Notes: a model not told the origin generated them from the letters alone. 64,000 nt of DNA from Streptomyces xanthophaeus (GCF_030440515.1 NZ_CP076543.1:1240001-1304000); one strand, 5' to 3'. Shown: positions 7,271-16,548, counted from the first letter of the stretch. Made by a program: numbers and translations.

Positions 7271-9607
7271 ATGAGGAACCCGACGCATCGCAGCGGGCGC
7301 AGGCCCAAGACCCGGCGCCCGCTCGCCCTCGCCGCTCTTCCCGCGGCGCTGCTGGCGCTGATCTGCGCGGGCCCCGCGCCCGGGGCCACCGCCCCGGGCG
7401 CGGGGGCACCCGTGCGGGCCGGCCTGACGACGGACGCGCACCCGGGCGCGGACCCGGACGCGCACCCGGGCGCATACCGGGGTGCCGCCCGGACTTCGGG
7501 CGGCACCCGGCCGCGCACCTTCGACGTCGCGCCCGCGCAGGCCGCCCTGCGGAGGCTGCTGCCGCGCCACTGGGGGCAGTTCACCCTGGTGCCCGACACG
7601 ACGGCCGCCTCCGACACCTTCACCGTGTCCGGCACCGCCGGCGCGATCACCGTGCGCGGCAGCACCGGGGCCACCCTGCTCACCGGCGTCGGCTGGTACC
7701 TCCAGCACGTCGCCGGGGTCGACATCGGCTGGCCCGGCGACAGCATCGGCATGCTGCCCGGCCGGCTGCCGGCGGTCCCCGCACCGGTCACCCGCAGCGC
7801 ACAGGTCCCGCACCGGTACGCGCTGAACGACACCGACGACGGGTACTCCGGCCCGTACCGCTCCTTCGAGGAGCACCAGCGGCAGATCGACCTGCTCGCC
7901 CTGCACGGCATCAACGAGGTGTTCGTACAGGTCGGCGCCGAGTACCCGTACTACCGGGCACTCCAGGGGTTCGGCTACTCCGCCGGGGAGCTGCGGGAAT
8001 GGATCCCCGGCCCCGGCCACCAGAGCTGGTGGCTGCTGCAGAACCTGAGCGGATTCGGCGGCCCGGTCACCGAGCGGCTGATGCGCGAGCGTGCCGAGCT
8101 CGGCGGGCGGATCGCCGAGCAGCTGCGCGGGCTCGGCATGACCCCGGTGCTGCCGGGCTACTTCGGCACCGTGCCGCCCGGGTTCGCCGCGCGCAACCCG
8201 GGGGCGGCGACGGTGGCGCAGGGCGACTGGGCGGGCTTCGACCGCCCGGACTGGCTGGACCCCGCCTCGCCCGTGTTCGGGAGGCTGGCGGCCGCGTACT
8301 ACGCCGAGCAGCGCGAGGTGTTCGGGGACAGCTCCATGTACCGGATGAGCCCGCTGCACGAGGGCGGCCGGACCGGCTCCGTCGACGTCGGCGCCGCCGC
8401 GGGCGCCATCCAGGGCGCCCTGCACGCCGCCCACCCGGGTGCGCTGTGGGCGGTGCTGGGCTGGCAGGACGACCCCACCCCGGAGCTGCTGGCCGGGGTG
8501 GACACCTCGAAGCTGCTGATCCTGGACGGGCTGTCCGACCGGTACAACCGGCTCGACCGCGAGTCCCGCTGGGGCGGGACCCCGTACGCGATGGGCACCA
8601 TCTACAACTTCGGCGGACACACCACGGTCGGCGCGAACAGCTCCGTGTGGATCGAGCGGTTCGGCCCCTGGCGGGACAAGGCGCACAGCGCGCTCGCCGG
8701 GATCGCCTACCTGCCGGAGGCCACGGGGACCAACCCGGCCGCCTTCGACCTCTTCACCGATCTGGCGTGGGAGCGCGGGCCGGTCGACCAGCGCACGTGG
8801 TTCGCCGACTTCGCCGCCCGCCGCTACGGCCGCCCGGACGCCGCGGCCGCCGCCGCCTGGGAGGAGCTCCGCAAGGGGCCGTACAGCACCTCCTCCGGTC
8901 TGTGGTCGGAGTCGCAGGACAGCCTGTTCACCGCCCGGCCGAGCCTGACCGCGGCGGGGGCGGCCTACTGGAGTCCCCGGTCCATGCGCTATCCGGCCGG
9001 TTCGGTGCGCAAGGCCCTGGACCACCTGCTGAAGGTGGATCCGGCGCTGCGCGGCTCCAGCGCCTACCGCTTCGACCTGGTGGACACCGCCCGGCAGGCC
9101 CTCGCCAACCACTCGCGGGTGCTGCTGCCGAAGATCAAGGCGGCCTACGAGGCCGAGGACCTGGCCCGCTTCCGGGCTCTGACGGCCGAATGGCAGGACG
9201 GTGAGCGGAAGTTGGAGGCGGTGACCGGATCCGACCCGGCCTTCCTCCTCGGCACCTGGCTCTCCGCGGCGCGCTCCTGGGGCACGGACCGGGCCGAACA
9301 GGACCGGTACGAGTACGACGCCCGCTCGCTGCTGAGCGTGTGGGGCCGCCGCAGCACCAGCGAGGGCGGTTTCCTGCACGACTACGCGAACCGTGAATGG
9401 AGCGGCCTGATCTCGGAGTTGTACGCACCCCGGTGGGCGCGCTACTTCGCTTCGCTGGACGAGGCGCTGGTGAAGAAGGCCGCGCCGCGGGATATCGACT
9501 GGCACGCCTTCGAGGCGGAGTGGGCGGAGCGCACCACCCGCCATCCGGACCGGCCGATCGGTGACCCGTACCGGCTGGCCGCCGAGATCGCGGCGGCCCT
9601 GCCGTAA
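7271..9607 (+). CDS. Secreted GH89 alpha-N-acetylglucosaminidase (NAGLU-like)
   Basis: 778 residues with a long twin-Arg-containing signal region (SGRRPKTRRPLALAALPAAL) and a low-complexity spacer. An N-terminal small domain follows, then the family barrel, marked by D-I-G-W-P-G-D, R-Y-A-L-N-D-T-D-D-G-Y, the long run from HGINEVFVQVG to WWLLQNLSGFGGP, and IYNFGGHTT. GH89 enzymes remove terminal alpha-GlcNAc, known from heparan sulfate (human NAGLU) and mucin glycans (clostridial enzymes). The gene lies 15 bases after the GH27 gene, so the pair probably acts together on host or fungal glycans. The ATG at 7271 lacks a clear ribosome site, consistent with coupling. Confidence 0.93.
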   Translation: MRNPTHRSGRRPKTRRPLALAALPAALLALICAGPAPGATAPGAGAPVRAGLTTDAHPGADPDAHPGAYRGAARTSGGTRPRTFDVAPAQAALRRLLPRHWGQFTLVPDTTAASDTFTVSGTAGAITVRGSTGATLLTGVGWYLQHVAGVDIGWPGDSIGMLPGRLPAVPAPVTRSAQVPHRYALNDTDDGYSGPYRSFEEHQRQIDLLALHGINEVFVQVGAEYPYYRALQGFGYSAGELREWIPGPGHQSWWLLQNLSGFGGPVTERLMRERAELGGRIAEQLRGLGMTPVLPGYFGTVPPGFAARNPGAATVAQGDWAGFDRPDWLDPASPVFGRLAAAYYAEQREVFGDSSMYRMSPLHEGGRTGSVDVGAAAGAIQGALHAAHPGALWAVLGWQDDPTPELLAGVDTSKLLILDGLSDRYNRLDRESRWGGTPYAMGTIYNFGGHTTVGANSSVWIERFGPWRDKAHSALAGIAYLPEATGTNPAAFDLFTDLAWERGPVDQRTWFADFAARRYGRPDAAAAAAWEELRKGPYSTSSGLWSESQDSLFTARPSLTAAGAAYWSPRSMRYPAGSVRKALDHLLKVDPALRGSSAYRFDLVDTARQALANHSRVLLPKIKAAYEAEDLARFRALTAEWQDGERKLEAVTGSDPAFLLGTWLSAARSWGTDRAEQDRYEYDARSLLSVWGRRSTSEGGFLHDYANREWSGLISELYAPRWARYFASLDEALVKKAAPRDIDWHAFEAEWAERTTRHPDRPIGDPYRLAAEIAAALP
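7432..7473 (+). repeat. 18-bp direct repeat in the GH89 N-terminal spacer
   Basis: The 18-mer beginning GGACGCGCACCC occurs at 7432-7449 and again at 7456-7473, a 24-base period. It encodes the A-H-P-G-A-D-P-D-A-H-P-G-A segment between signal peptide and enzyme. The period is a multiple of three, so copy-number change would keep the frame. Confidence 0.75.
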
Positions 9608-9614
9608 CCGCCGA

Positions 9615-9663
9615 CCCGCACCACGGGCCTGCCCGGCGAGCCCGGGCAGGCCCGTGGTGCGGG
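9615..9663. terminator. Bidirectional terminator, 22-bp perfect stem
   Basis: Left arm 9615-9636 and right arm 9642-9663 are perfectly complementary with a 5-base loop. It sits in the 57 bases between the converging GH89 (+) and MFS (-) genes, so it can end both transcripts. It has no U-tract, as is usual in Streptomyces. Confidence 0.9.
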
Positions 9664-9664
9664 G

Positions 9665-10903
9665 TCATGTACCTCGTTTCCACCCCGCCCGTACGGCCCC
9701 GGCGGCCACCACGCCGAGGACGGCGATCGAGACGGCCGAGGCCAGCAGGGTCCCCCGGGCGCCGAGCCCGGCCACCAGCGGGCCGCCCAGCGCCGTGCCG
9801 AGCGGCACCGCGAGCAGCTGGACCGCGGTGCTCGCGGCCAGCGTCTGGGGAAGCAGGTCCGGTGGGGCCGACCGCTGGAAGAAGGCCGTGGAGAGCGAGG
9901 CGTACGGAGGCCAGAGCAGCCCGGCGGCTGCGAACCCGGCGACGCCGACGGCCGTCGGCGCCCCGAGGCCCGCCGGCAGCATGCAGAGGCCGAAGGCGAC
10001 GACGATGCCGGTCATGGCCGGCCGGATCGGCAGCCGGCCCAGGTACCCGGTCAGTACGGAACCGAGGACGGCCCCGGCGCCGAACGCCGTGTAGAAGGCG
10101 GCCAGCACGGCGGCCGGAGCTCCCGGCCCGTTGGACGCGTACAGCGGCAGCGCCACGTACACGGGACCGAAGAGGAAAAAGAAGGCGAAGCTCAGGGCGA
10201 GCAGGCCCAGCAGGGCGGGGGCGCGCCGGATGACGGCGAAGCCCGCGGAGCGGGAGCCGCCCTCCCCGGGCGCGGGCGCGTCCTCGTGCGGCACGCCGAA
10301 GAGGAAGGTGGCGGCCAGGACGAGGAAGGTCGCCGCGTCGACGGCGATCACGGTGGCGGCTCCGCCCCACAGGATCAGGGCGCCTGCGAGCGGCGGGCCG
10401 AAGACGGTGGAGAGCGACCCGATGCCGGACAGGACGGCGTTGCCGGCCAGGTGGTCGCGCTCCGGCAGCAGGCGGGCCAGCAGGGTGTGGATGCCGGCCC
10501 GCCCCCACGAGTGGAGGACGGAGGAGGCGGCGAGCAGCACCACGTACAGCTCGATGCTCAGCGCCCCGAGCACGTGGAACACGGGGATCGCGCCGAGGGC
10601 GGCGGCGCGCAGCAGGGCGTCGCAGGCGACGAGCCGGGCCGGGGAGCGGTGTCGCAGGAGCGGTCCGAGGAGAACCGCGCCCACGGCGCCCGAGAGGGTG
10701 TAGGCGGTGGCCGCCAGCGCGACCCACAGGGCGCGTTCCGCCGCCGGTGCGATCTCGATCGCCAGCCAGCTCACGGCGACCACGGCCATGCCGTCGCCGA
10801 GGGAGGAGACCGTGAACCCCGGTAACAAGCGGCGCAGCGTCGAATGGGTGAGTACGGGCCGGTAGGGCGAGGCGCGGAGGATCCGCGCGGGCTTCAGGGG
10901 CAC
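9665..10903 (-). CDS. MFS transporter with a TTA leucine codon
   Basis: About 412 residues and 12 hydrophobic segments. An early V-S-S-L-G-D-G-M-A motif and repeated small-residue helices are typical of the actinobacterial MFS exporter group (antibiotic or multidrug efflux-like). The start is uncertain: GTG at 10903 gives the usual length; GTG at 10912 and a longer form to 10984 are alternatives, none with a good ribosome site. Codon 27 (10823-10825 on the reverse strand) is TTA, so translation may need the bldA tRNA and be confined to late growth. It is divergent from the oxidoreductase gene. Confidence 0.85.
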   Translation of the reverse strand: MPLKPARILRASPYRPVLTHSTLRRLLPGFTVSSLGDGMAVVAVSWLAIEIAPAAERALWVALAATAYTLSGAVGAVLLGPLLRHRSPARLVACDALLRAAALGAIPVFHVLGALSIELYVVLLAASSVLHSWGRAGIHTLLARLLPERDHLAGNAVLSGIGSLSTVFGPPLAGALILWGGAATVIAVDAATFLVLAATFLFGVPHEDAPAPGEGGSRSAGFAVIRRAPALLGLLALSFAFFFLFGPVYVALPLYASNGPGAPAAVLAAFYTAFGAGAVLGSVLTGYLGRLPIRPAMTGIVVAFGLCMLPAGLGAPTAVGVAGFAAAGLLWPPYASLSTAFFQRSAPPDLLPQTLAASTAVQLLAVPLGTALGGPLVAGLGARGTLLASAVSIAVLGVVAAGAVRAGWKRGT

Positions 10904-11077
10904 GGTATCCACGCTTGCGTGGAGTGAAGGGAGGTCATGCCGTGATCGTTGCCCCGCACCCCGCCGTCGCCACGGTCCGTTCACTCGGGGCGTGGTCCTT
11001 TCACCCTGGGCGCAAGACGGTCAGGCCCGACGGCACGGCGGCGGCACGGGAGGGCCCGGGCGCGGGACACTGGCCGT

Positions 11078-12697
11078 GTGGAGTCGGATCCGAGCCGTTC
11101 CGTGCGGCCGCGGCGCACGATGGGTGCCGTCAGCGGGATCGTCGCGGCCGTGGCCGGACTGGCGTCCGCACAGCTGGCTGCGGCGGCGGGCCGGCCCGAG
11201 GCCTCGCCGGTCACGGCCGTCGGCGGGGCCGTGGTCGACCTGACGCCGGTGGCCGTCCGGGAATGGGCCATCCGGCTGTTCGGCACCTCCGACAAGCTGG
11301 TGCTGGGTCTCGGCATCCTCGCCGTCCTGGCCGCGGCCGCCGTCGGCACCGGGCTGCTCGCCGTACGCCACCTCCCGGCCGCGATCGCCGTCACGGGTGG
11401 ATTCGGGCTGGTGGGGGCGCTGGCCGCGCTCAGTCGGCCGGAGGCCTCATGGCAGGACGCGCTGCCCTCGCTGGTGGGCGCACTGGTCTCGGCCGGGGTG
11501 CTGTACCTGCTGGTCACGGCCGGGAGGCGGACCCGCCCGGCCGGAGCCTCGCAGGGCGGGGCCGAGGCCATGGACCGGCGTCGCTTCGGCCGACTGGTGG
11601 TCGCCTTCCTGGCGGCGTCGGCCGGGGTCGGCCTCGGGGCACGGCGTCTGGGGGCGCACGGCAGCGCCGACGCCACCGCCTCCCGGGCCCGCTTCGTCCT
11701 CCCCAGGCCGACCGTGCCCGCGCCGCCGGTGCCCGCCGGGGCGGACCTGCGGGTGCCCGGGCTCGGCCCGTTCCTCACCCCGAACCAGGACTTCTACCGG
11801 GTGGACACCGCGCTGGTCGTCCCGCGCGTGGACGCGGACACCTGGCGGCTGCGCATCCACGGGGAGGGGGTGGCCCGGCCCCTGACCCTGGATCTGCGCG
11901 GGCTCCTCGCCCGCCCGGTGGTCGAGCACGACATCACCCTCACCTGTGTGTCCAACGAGGTCGGCGGCCCGTACGCGGGCAACGCCCGCTGGCTCGGCGT
12001 ACGTCTCGGGGACCTGCTCCGGGAGGCGGGGGTGCGGCCGCCGTCCGAGGGCGGGCCCGCCGACCAGCTGGTGGCGCGTTCGGTGGACGGCATGACCATC
12101 GGCACTCCGGTCGAGGCCGTCATGGACGGCCGGGCGGCGCTGCTGGCCGTCGGCATGAACGGCCGGCCGCTGCCCTTCGCCCACGGGTTCCCGGTGCGGA
12201 TGGTCGTACCGGGCCTGTACGGGTACGTCTCCGCCTGCAAGTGGCTCACCGAGCTGCGGCTGACCACCTTCGCCGCCTACGACGCCTACTGGGTGCGCCG
12301 GTCCTGGGCCCAGCAGGCCGCGGTCAAGACGCAGTCGCGGATCGACACCCCGCGCCCGTACTCCGATCTGGCACCGGGCCGGGTGCCGGTCGCCGGGGTG
12401 GCGTGGGCCCAGCACCGCGGGATCGAGCGGGTCCAGGTACGGGTGGACGGCGGCCCCTGGCAGGAGGCGCGGCTCGGGACGGCGGACGGCGTCGACACCT
12501 GGCGCCAGTGGGTCTGGCCGTGGGAGGCCACCCCCGGACCACACACCCTGGAGGTCCGCGCCACGGACGGCACGGGCGCGGTGCAGACGGGGGTCCGCAC
12601 CGGGACCGTGCCGGACGGGGCGACGGGGTGGCACTCGGTCGACGTACGCGTCCGGGCGCTAGGGGGTGTCTTGTCGGCCGGGGCGGACCGGGAGTGA
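11078..12697 (+). CDS. Membrane-anchored molybdopterin-dependent oxidoreductase (sulfite oxidase family)
   Basis: 539 residues. The first ~170 hold four or five hydrophobic helices. After a further hydrophobic segment comes a sulfite-oxidase-type molybdopterin domain: L-T-C-V-S-N-E-V-G-G with the probable Mo ligand Cys290, then G-V-R-L-G-D-L-L, and S-A-C-K-W-L-T-E-L. A dimerisation Ig-like domain ends the protein. The catalytic domain probably faces outside the membrane. GTG at 11078 is a best guess; ATG at 11120 is possible. No cytochrome partner gene is nearby. Its 3' end overlaps the converging P450 gene by 39 bases. Confidence 0.85.
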   Translation: MESDPSRSVRPRRTMGAVSGIVAAVAGLASAQLAAAAGRPEASPVTAVGGAVVDLTPVAVREWAIRLFGTSDKLVLGLGILAVLAAAAVGTGLLAVRHLPAAIAVTGGFGLVGALAALSRPEASWQDALPSLVGALVSAGVLYLLVTAGRRTRPAGASQGGAEAMDRRRFGRLVVAFLAASAGVGLGARRLGAHGSADATASRARFVLPRPTVPAPPVPAGADLRVPGLGPFLTPNQDFYRVDTALVVPRVDADTWRLRIHGEGVARPLTLDLRGLLARPVVEHDITLTCVSNEVGGPYAGNARWLGVRLGDLLREAGVRPPSEGGPADQLVARSVDGMTIGTPVEAVMDGRAALLAVGMNGRPLPFAHGFPVRMVVPGLYGYVSACKWLTELRLTTFAAYDAYWVRRSWAQQAAVKTQSRIDTPRPYSDLAPGRVPVAGVAWAQHRGIERVQVRVDGGPWQEARLGTADGVDTWRQWVWPWEATPGPHTLEVRATDGTGAVQTGVRTGTVPDGATGWHSVDVRVRALGGVLSAGADRE

Positions 12698-13936
12698 GCG
12701 GACGTTGTTGCTGATGAAGCTGTTCTGGTACGGGAGTTCGGCGTCCGGAACCGCGAGGTCGAGGTCGGGGAAGCGGGTGAAGAGGCGCTCCAGGGCGATC
12801 GTCGCCTCCAGCCGGGCGAGCGGGGCCCCGGTGCAGTAGTGGGCACCGTGGCCGAAGGCGAGGCTGCGGGCGGCGGTGGGGCGCGTGAGGTCGAAGCGGT
12901 CGGCGTCCGGACCGTGGAAGGACTCGTCGCGGCCCGCCGCGCTGTATCCGGCGAGCACCGGGGTGCCCTGCGGGATCACGGTCCCGTCGACGGTCACGTC
13001 GCGGGTGGGGTAGCGGAACGGGAACCAGCTGACGGGGGTGTCCCAGCGCAGGGTCTCGTCCACCACGTCCGACCAGGTGGCCTTGGCGTCCAGGACCAGC
13101 GCGAGCTGGTCGCGGTGGGCGCACAGCGCGCGGACGGCGTTGACGACGAGGTTCAGGGTGGTCTCGTGGCCCGCGACGAGCATCAGCCGCATGGTGCCGA
13201 TGAGTTCGGCCTCGGTGAGCCGGTCCCCGTCGTCCTCGCGGGCGGCTATCAGGGCGCTGGTGAGGTCCTCGCCGGGGTTCGCGGCGCGGGCGGCCGCGAT
13301 CGTGCCGGTCAGGGCCATGAGTTCCTGCAGGGCGGCCATCTTCTCGGCCGGGGTGATGTCGGTGGCGATGATCACCTGGTTGGTCAGGTGGTGCAGCCGG
13401 CCCCGGTGCTCGGGGTCCACGCCGAGCAGCTCGCAGATGACGTTCATCGGGAGCGGCAGGGCGAAGTGCTCGTACAGGTCGGCGGTCCCGTCGGGGGACC
13501 CGGCCGCGGCCCGCCCGAGGTCGTCCAGGAGTCCGGCGGTGAGCTCCTCGATGCGCGGCCGCAGCCGTTCCACCTGGCGGATCGTGAAGGCCTTGCCGAC
13601 CAGCGCGCGCAGGCGGCGGTGGTCGGCGTCGTCCGCGGTGTGCATGCCCTGGGCGTTGGCGAAGACCCGCAGCGGCCAGTCGCCGGGGATGGTGCCGTCG
13701 TTCAGGGCGGGGAAGTGCCGGGCGCCCTTGGCCACGTCGGGGTGGGCGAGGAACTCCTTCAGCGCGTCGTGCCCCAGGACGACCGCCCCGGGGATCCCTC
13801 CGGGGAGCACGACCTCCGCCACCGCGCCGCGCTCGGCGCGCAGCCGGGCGTTGAGGGCGTGCGGGCAGCCGCCGGCGGGGTCGATCACGTGCGGGGCGAC
13901 CGGGCCCTGCGGGACGGGTGAGATGTGGGACGACAA
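12659..13936 (-). CDS. Cytochrome P450
   Basis: 425 residues, the usual bacterial class I length. It shows the I-helix oxygen-activation motif A-G-H-E-T-T, the K-helix E-T-L-R, and the haem loop F-G-H-G-A-H-Y-C-T-G with ligand Cys368. It most resembles Streptomyces CYP105/107-type hydroxylases of secondary metabolites or xenobiotics. No ferredoxin gene is adjacent. It lies 84 bases downstream of the propeller-protein gene on the same strand, with a tail-to-tail overlap with the molybdo-enzyme. The lipid-synthase operon starts 3 kb away, so a tailoring role is possible but unproven. Confidence 0.93.
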   Translation of the reverse strand: MSSHISPVPQGPVAPHVIDPAGGCPHALNARLRAERGAVAEVVLPGGIPGAVVLGHDALKEFLAHPDVAKGARHFPALNDGTIPGDWPLRVFANAQGMHTADDADHRRLRALVGKAFTIRQVERLRPRIEELTAGLLDDLGRAAAGSPDGTADLYEHFALPLPMNVICELLGVDPEHRGRLHHLTNQVIIATDITPAEKMAALQELMALTGTIAAARAANPGEDLTSALIAAREDDGDRLTEAELIGTMRLMLVAGHETTLNLVVNAVRALCAHRDQLALVLDAKATWSDVVDETLRWDTPVSWFPFRYPTRDVTVDGTVIPQGTPVLAGYSAAGRDESFHGPDADRFDLTRPTAARSLAFGHGAHYCTGAPLARLEATIALERLFTRFPDLDLAVPDAELPYQNSFISNNVRSLPVRPGRQDTP

Positions 13937-14020
13937 GCCGGTTCTCCTGACCTGATGGACGGAACTCGGTCAACAGTGCGGCCTCGGGGGTGGGTTGGAC
14001 AAGCCCGTTCCCGTCGCGTC

Positions 14021-15292
14021 TCAGAACCAGTCGAGGGTCAGGGTGAAGGTGGTACCCGCGGTGGCTCCGGTGGCGTCGCTCGCGGTGGCGGTGACCTGGA
14101 AGACGCCGCTGCCCCAGGGCTTGCCGGTGATCCGGCCGGAGGCGCTGTCGAGCGTGAGGCCCCAGGGCAGGCCGGTGGCGGCGTACCGGACGGGGGGCTT
14201 CGCCCCGGTGGTGGTGAGCTGGACGGTGCAGGGCTGGTTGAACCTGCACGTCTGCGGACCGGGGTCGGTGAACTTCAGCCCGCCGGGGGTGGGTGTCGGG
14301 GTCGGGGTGGGCGTGGGAGTGGGCGTCGGGGTGGGTGTGGGGGTAGGGGTCGGGGTGGCGCCGCAGCCCGGGGTGGCCTCCGGTGGCAGCGGGACCCGCC
14401 AGATCTGCGTGTCGTTCTCCGAACCGACGAGCAGGTTCGCGCAGTCGGCGTACGTCACCGTCTCCCCCTGCGACTGGGCCGGGAGGGCGACGTCCGCGAG
14501 CTTGACCCCGGCCGTGTCGTACACGGAGGCCGTGTTGGCGCCCAGCGGCCCGCCACTGCGCAGGGTGTACGAGGCTCCCGTCGGCGAGAAGGCGCCGTCG
14601 GTGGCGAACACCGGGCCGGGCCGGACCGCGGTGAGGGTGTTGACCTGTCCGGTCACCGGCGGCAGCGGGGCCTGGTACAGCCGGCCGGCGGCACCGATGA
14701 GCTTGCTGGCGACGTAGAGCCGGCCGGTCACGGGATCGGCGAGCAGGGACTCGGCGTCGTGCTTGCCGTCGGCGTAGGCGAAGCGGTAGGTCACGGGCGT
14801 GACCGTGGTGTTCGTCAGCTGATCGGGCTCGGCGAACCGGTGCACGGTGATCTCCGCGCGCCCGCTGAGGTTGTCCCCGATGTCGCCGACCAGGATCGCC
14901 GGGCCGCCGCCCGCGTCCGTGCCGAGTGCCAGGCCCTCCCAGTCGGTGTTGCCGACGCCGGCGACGGTGAAGGTGGCCAGCAGCCGGCCGGTGGCACCGT
15001 TGCAGTCGACGGCGAAGACCTGGTTGGTGTTCCCGCTGTCGTTGACGGCATAGAAGACCCCGGGGTGTTTGCGGCTCATGGCGAGGCCGCTGAGCTCGGC
15101 GAGGCCGCCGGGGAGGGTGCACTTCTTCTCCGGCGCCAGTGCCATGGCTGCGGCCGGCGGGGCGGCGGAGCCGGTGGTGACGGTGGAGGCGGTGGCCGTG
15201 GCCATCCAGGCGAGCGCGGACAGGATGGTGGCGAGGGCCGCGGTCACGAGGGCGGTGGTCCGTGGGGGTGTCAGGAGTCGGGACATGCGCAC
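14021..15292 (-). CDS. Secreted beta-propeller-like protein with (Thr-Pro)n linker and Ig-like C-terminal domain
   Basis: 423 residues. A signal peptide with a hydrophobic core (ALVTAALATILSALAWMATA) is followed by a ~280-residue propeller-like region (G-L-A-E-L-S-G-L-A, DSGNTNQVFAVD, NTDWEGLAL, VGDIGDN). A run of about a dozen Thr-Pro pairs then leads to an 87-residue domain starting G-G-L-K-F-T-D-P-G-P and ending L-D-W-F. That last domain resembles putative Ig-fold (He_PIG) modules and recurs in the phosphoesterase at 33.7-34.9 kb. The propeller looks like esterase/phytase-like surface proteins, but no enzyme activity can be assigned. Start is GTG 15292 or ATG 15286. Confidence 0.8.
   Translation of the reverse strand: MRMSRLLTPPRTTALVTAALATILSALAWMATATASTVTTGSAAPPAAAMALAPEKKCTLPGGLAELSGLAMSRKHPGVFYAVNDSGNTNQVFAVDCNGATGRLLATFTVAGVGNTDWEGLALGTDAGGGPAILVGDIGDNLSGRAEITVHRFAEPDQLTNTTVTPVTYRFAYADGKHDAESLLADPVTGRLYVASKLIGAAGRLYQAPLPPVTGQVNTLTAVRPGPVFATDGAFSPTGASYTLRSGGPLGANTASVYDTAGVKLADVALPAQSQGETVTYADCANLLVGSENDTQIWRVPLPPEATPGCGATPTPTPTPTPTPTPTPTPTPTPTPGGLKFTDPGPQTCRFNQPCTVQLTTTGAKPPVRYAATGLPWGLTLDSASGRITGKPWGSGVFQVTATASDATGATAGTTFTLTLDWF
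14286..14357 (-). repeat. Thr-Pro hexanucleotide repeat tract
   Basis: A degenerate GGGGTC/GGGTGT hexamer array (reverse strand ACCCCx) encodes the Thr-Pro linker of the propeller protein. Unit length is 6 bases, so slippage changes linker length without breaking the frame. Confidence 0.85.
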
Positions 15293-15374
15293 AATGTGAA
15301 GGGTCGTCAGCTGTGGTGCCAGACCCCGCCCCCTCCCGTTCGAGCATCGTTCAATGCCGCGGTGGCATGTCCGG

Positions 15375-16268
15375 TCAGCGCACCGGCTCCCGGACGGGGG
15401 CCTTGTGCCCGGCCTGCGCGATGAACGCGCGGGCCGCCCGGCTGAGCGGCCGCCGGGCGTGGGCGATGCCCACCGGGCGGAGCAGCGGGGGTGTGAAGGA
15501 GCGGATCTCGGCCCGGCTCCCGAAGGCCCTCAGCACCACGTCCCGGTACCAGATGAGGGAGCCCCGGCCGTCCGTCACACCCGTCACCCACGCGAGCCGT
15601 TCGTCGACCTCCAGGGTGGGGACGGGCCGCACTCCGAGGCAGCTGAACATGGCCTCCATCTCGGTGCGCCGGCCGGTCCCCGGCGTGGGCAGCACCATCG
15701 GCAGCCCGTCGAGCATGCGCAGGGGCATCGGGTGGGGCAGCCGGGAGCCCGGCGGCGATATCAGCACCACCTCCCGCTCCTGGATGAAGTGGGTGGAGAG
15801 CTCCTTGTCGACGGGCAGGTCGACCAGGGCCAGTTCCGAGCGCCCCTGGGTCACCTCCTCGACCAGGGCCTCCCTGCTGTCGTGCTGCTGGAGCCGGACG
15901 TCGACGGCCGGGTGCCGTGCGGTGAAGGCCGCGATCAGGTCGGTGGCCAGGTCGAGGGCGAGGGTGGGGGTGGTGACCAGGGTCAGGACCGCCCGGACGT
16001 CCCCGCCGTGCGGGGTCCCGATGTCGTCGATGGCCTCCACCGCGTTGAGCACGGTCCGGGCCAGCCGGACGACCCGGGCCCCCTCCGGTGTGAGGTCCAC
16101 CCCCCTTCCCCGGCGGGCCAGGAGCTCGACGCCGAGATCGCGCTCCATGGCCTGCACGGCCCGGGAGAGCGCGGACTGGGCGACGAAGACCGAGGCCGCG
16201 GCCCCGGTGATGGACCTGCAGTCGGCGACGGCGACGAGGTAGCGGAGCTGCGCGAGGGTGGGGGTCAT
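15375..16268 (-). CDS. LysR-family transcriptional regulator
   Basis: 297 residues. The winged helix-turn-helix covers residues 1-60 (L-A-Q-L-R-Y-L-V-A-V-A-D, then A-Q-S-A-L-S-R-A-V-Q-A-M-E), and the periplasmic-binding-like effector domain follows. The ATG at 16268 aligns with the standard LysR start. It is divergent from the synthase operon across a 626-base spacer, the standard arrangement for a LysR protein controlling its neighbour. Control of the synthase is an inference from position. There is an 82-base gap to the propeller gene on the same strand. Confidence 0.92.
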   Translation of the reverse strand: MTPTLAQLRYLVAVADCRSITGAAASVFVAQSALSRAVQAMERDLGVELLARRGRGVDLTPEGARVVRLARTVLNAVEAIDDIGTPHGGDVRAVLTLVTTPTLALDLATDLIAAFTARHPAVDVRLQQHDSREALVEEVTQGRSELALVDLPVDKELSTHFIQEREVVLISPPGSRLPHPMPLRMLDGLPMVLPTPGTGRRTEMEAMFSCLGVRPVPTLEVDERLAWVTGVTDGRGSLIWYRDVVLRAFGSRAEIRSFTPPLLRPVGIAHARRPLSRAARAFIAQAGHKAPVREPVR

Positions 16269-16364
16269 GACCGGACGGTAACCGCGTGAGGCTGTACCTG
16301 TAAGGGCTCGTCGGGTGAACAACTGACCGGGTCCGGTGTGACGGTCATGCCCGGTCGGTGAGTA

Positions 16365-16385
16365 GGCATGCCGGCGCGGCATGCC
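16365..16385. promoter_or_regulatory. Twin GGCATGCC palindromes
   Basis: GGCATGCC at 16365-16372 and again at 16378-16385, with GGCGC between. Each copy is self-complementary, so the pair is both a direct and an inverted repeat. It lies about 100 bases upstream of the LysR start codon, a plausible dimer or tetramer binding site for that regulator. Confidence 0.45.
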
Positions 16386-16548
16386 CGCGCGGACGCGGTA
16401 CGCCGGCCCGCGCGGCGGGGGCGGCCCCGCCCGGCGGAGAACTGCGCAGGCCACCGGCTCGGCCGGGGTGTGCCGGGGGTCCGCCGGGGCGCGAATCCGG
16501 GTGGCACGTGTATGCCGATGGTGCGAAGCACCGTATTCCGCATGGCTG

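Noticed and set aside
5489..9544. Very long open frame (over 1300 codons) antisense to both glycosidase genes
   Set aside because: It is an artefact of high third-position G+C. It is Gly/Arg/Val-rich without any domain, lacks a ribosome site, and both opposing genes have clear families and signals.
14286..14357. CRISPR-like or regulatory tandem array
   Set aside because: The hexamer repeats are in frame within a secreted protein and encode a Thr-Pro linker; there are no spacers. The same applies to 34602-34677.
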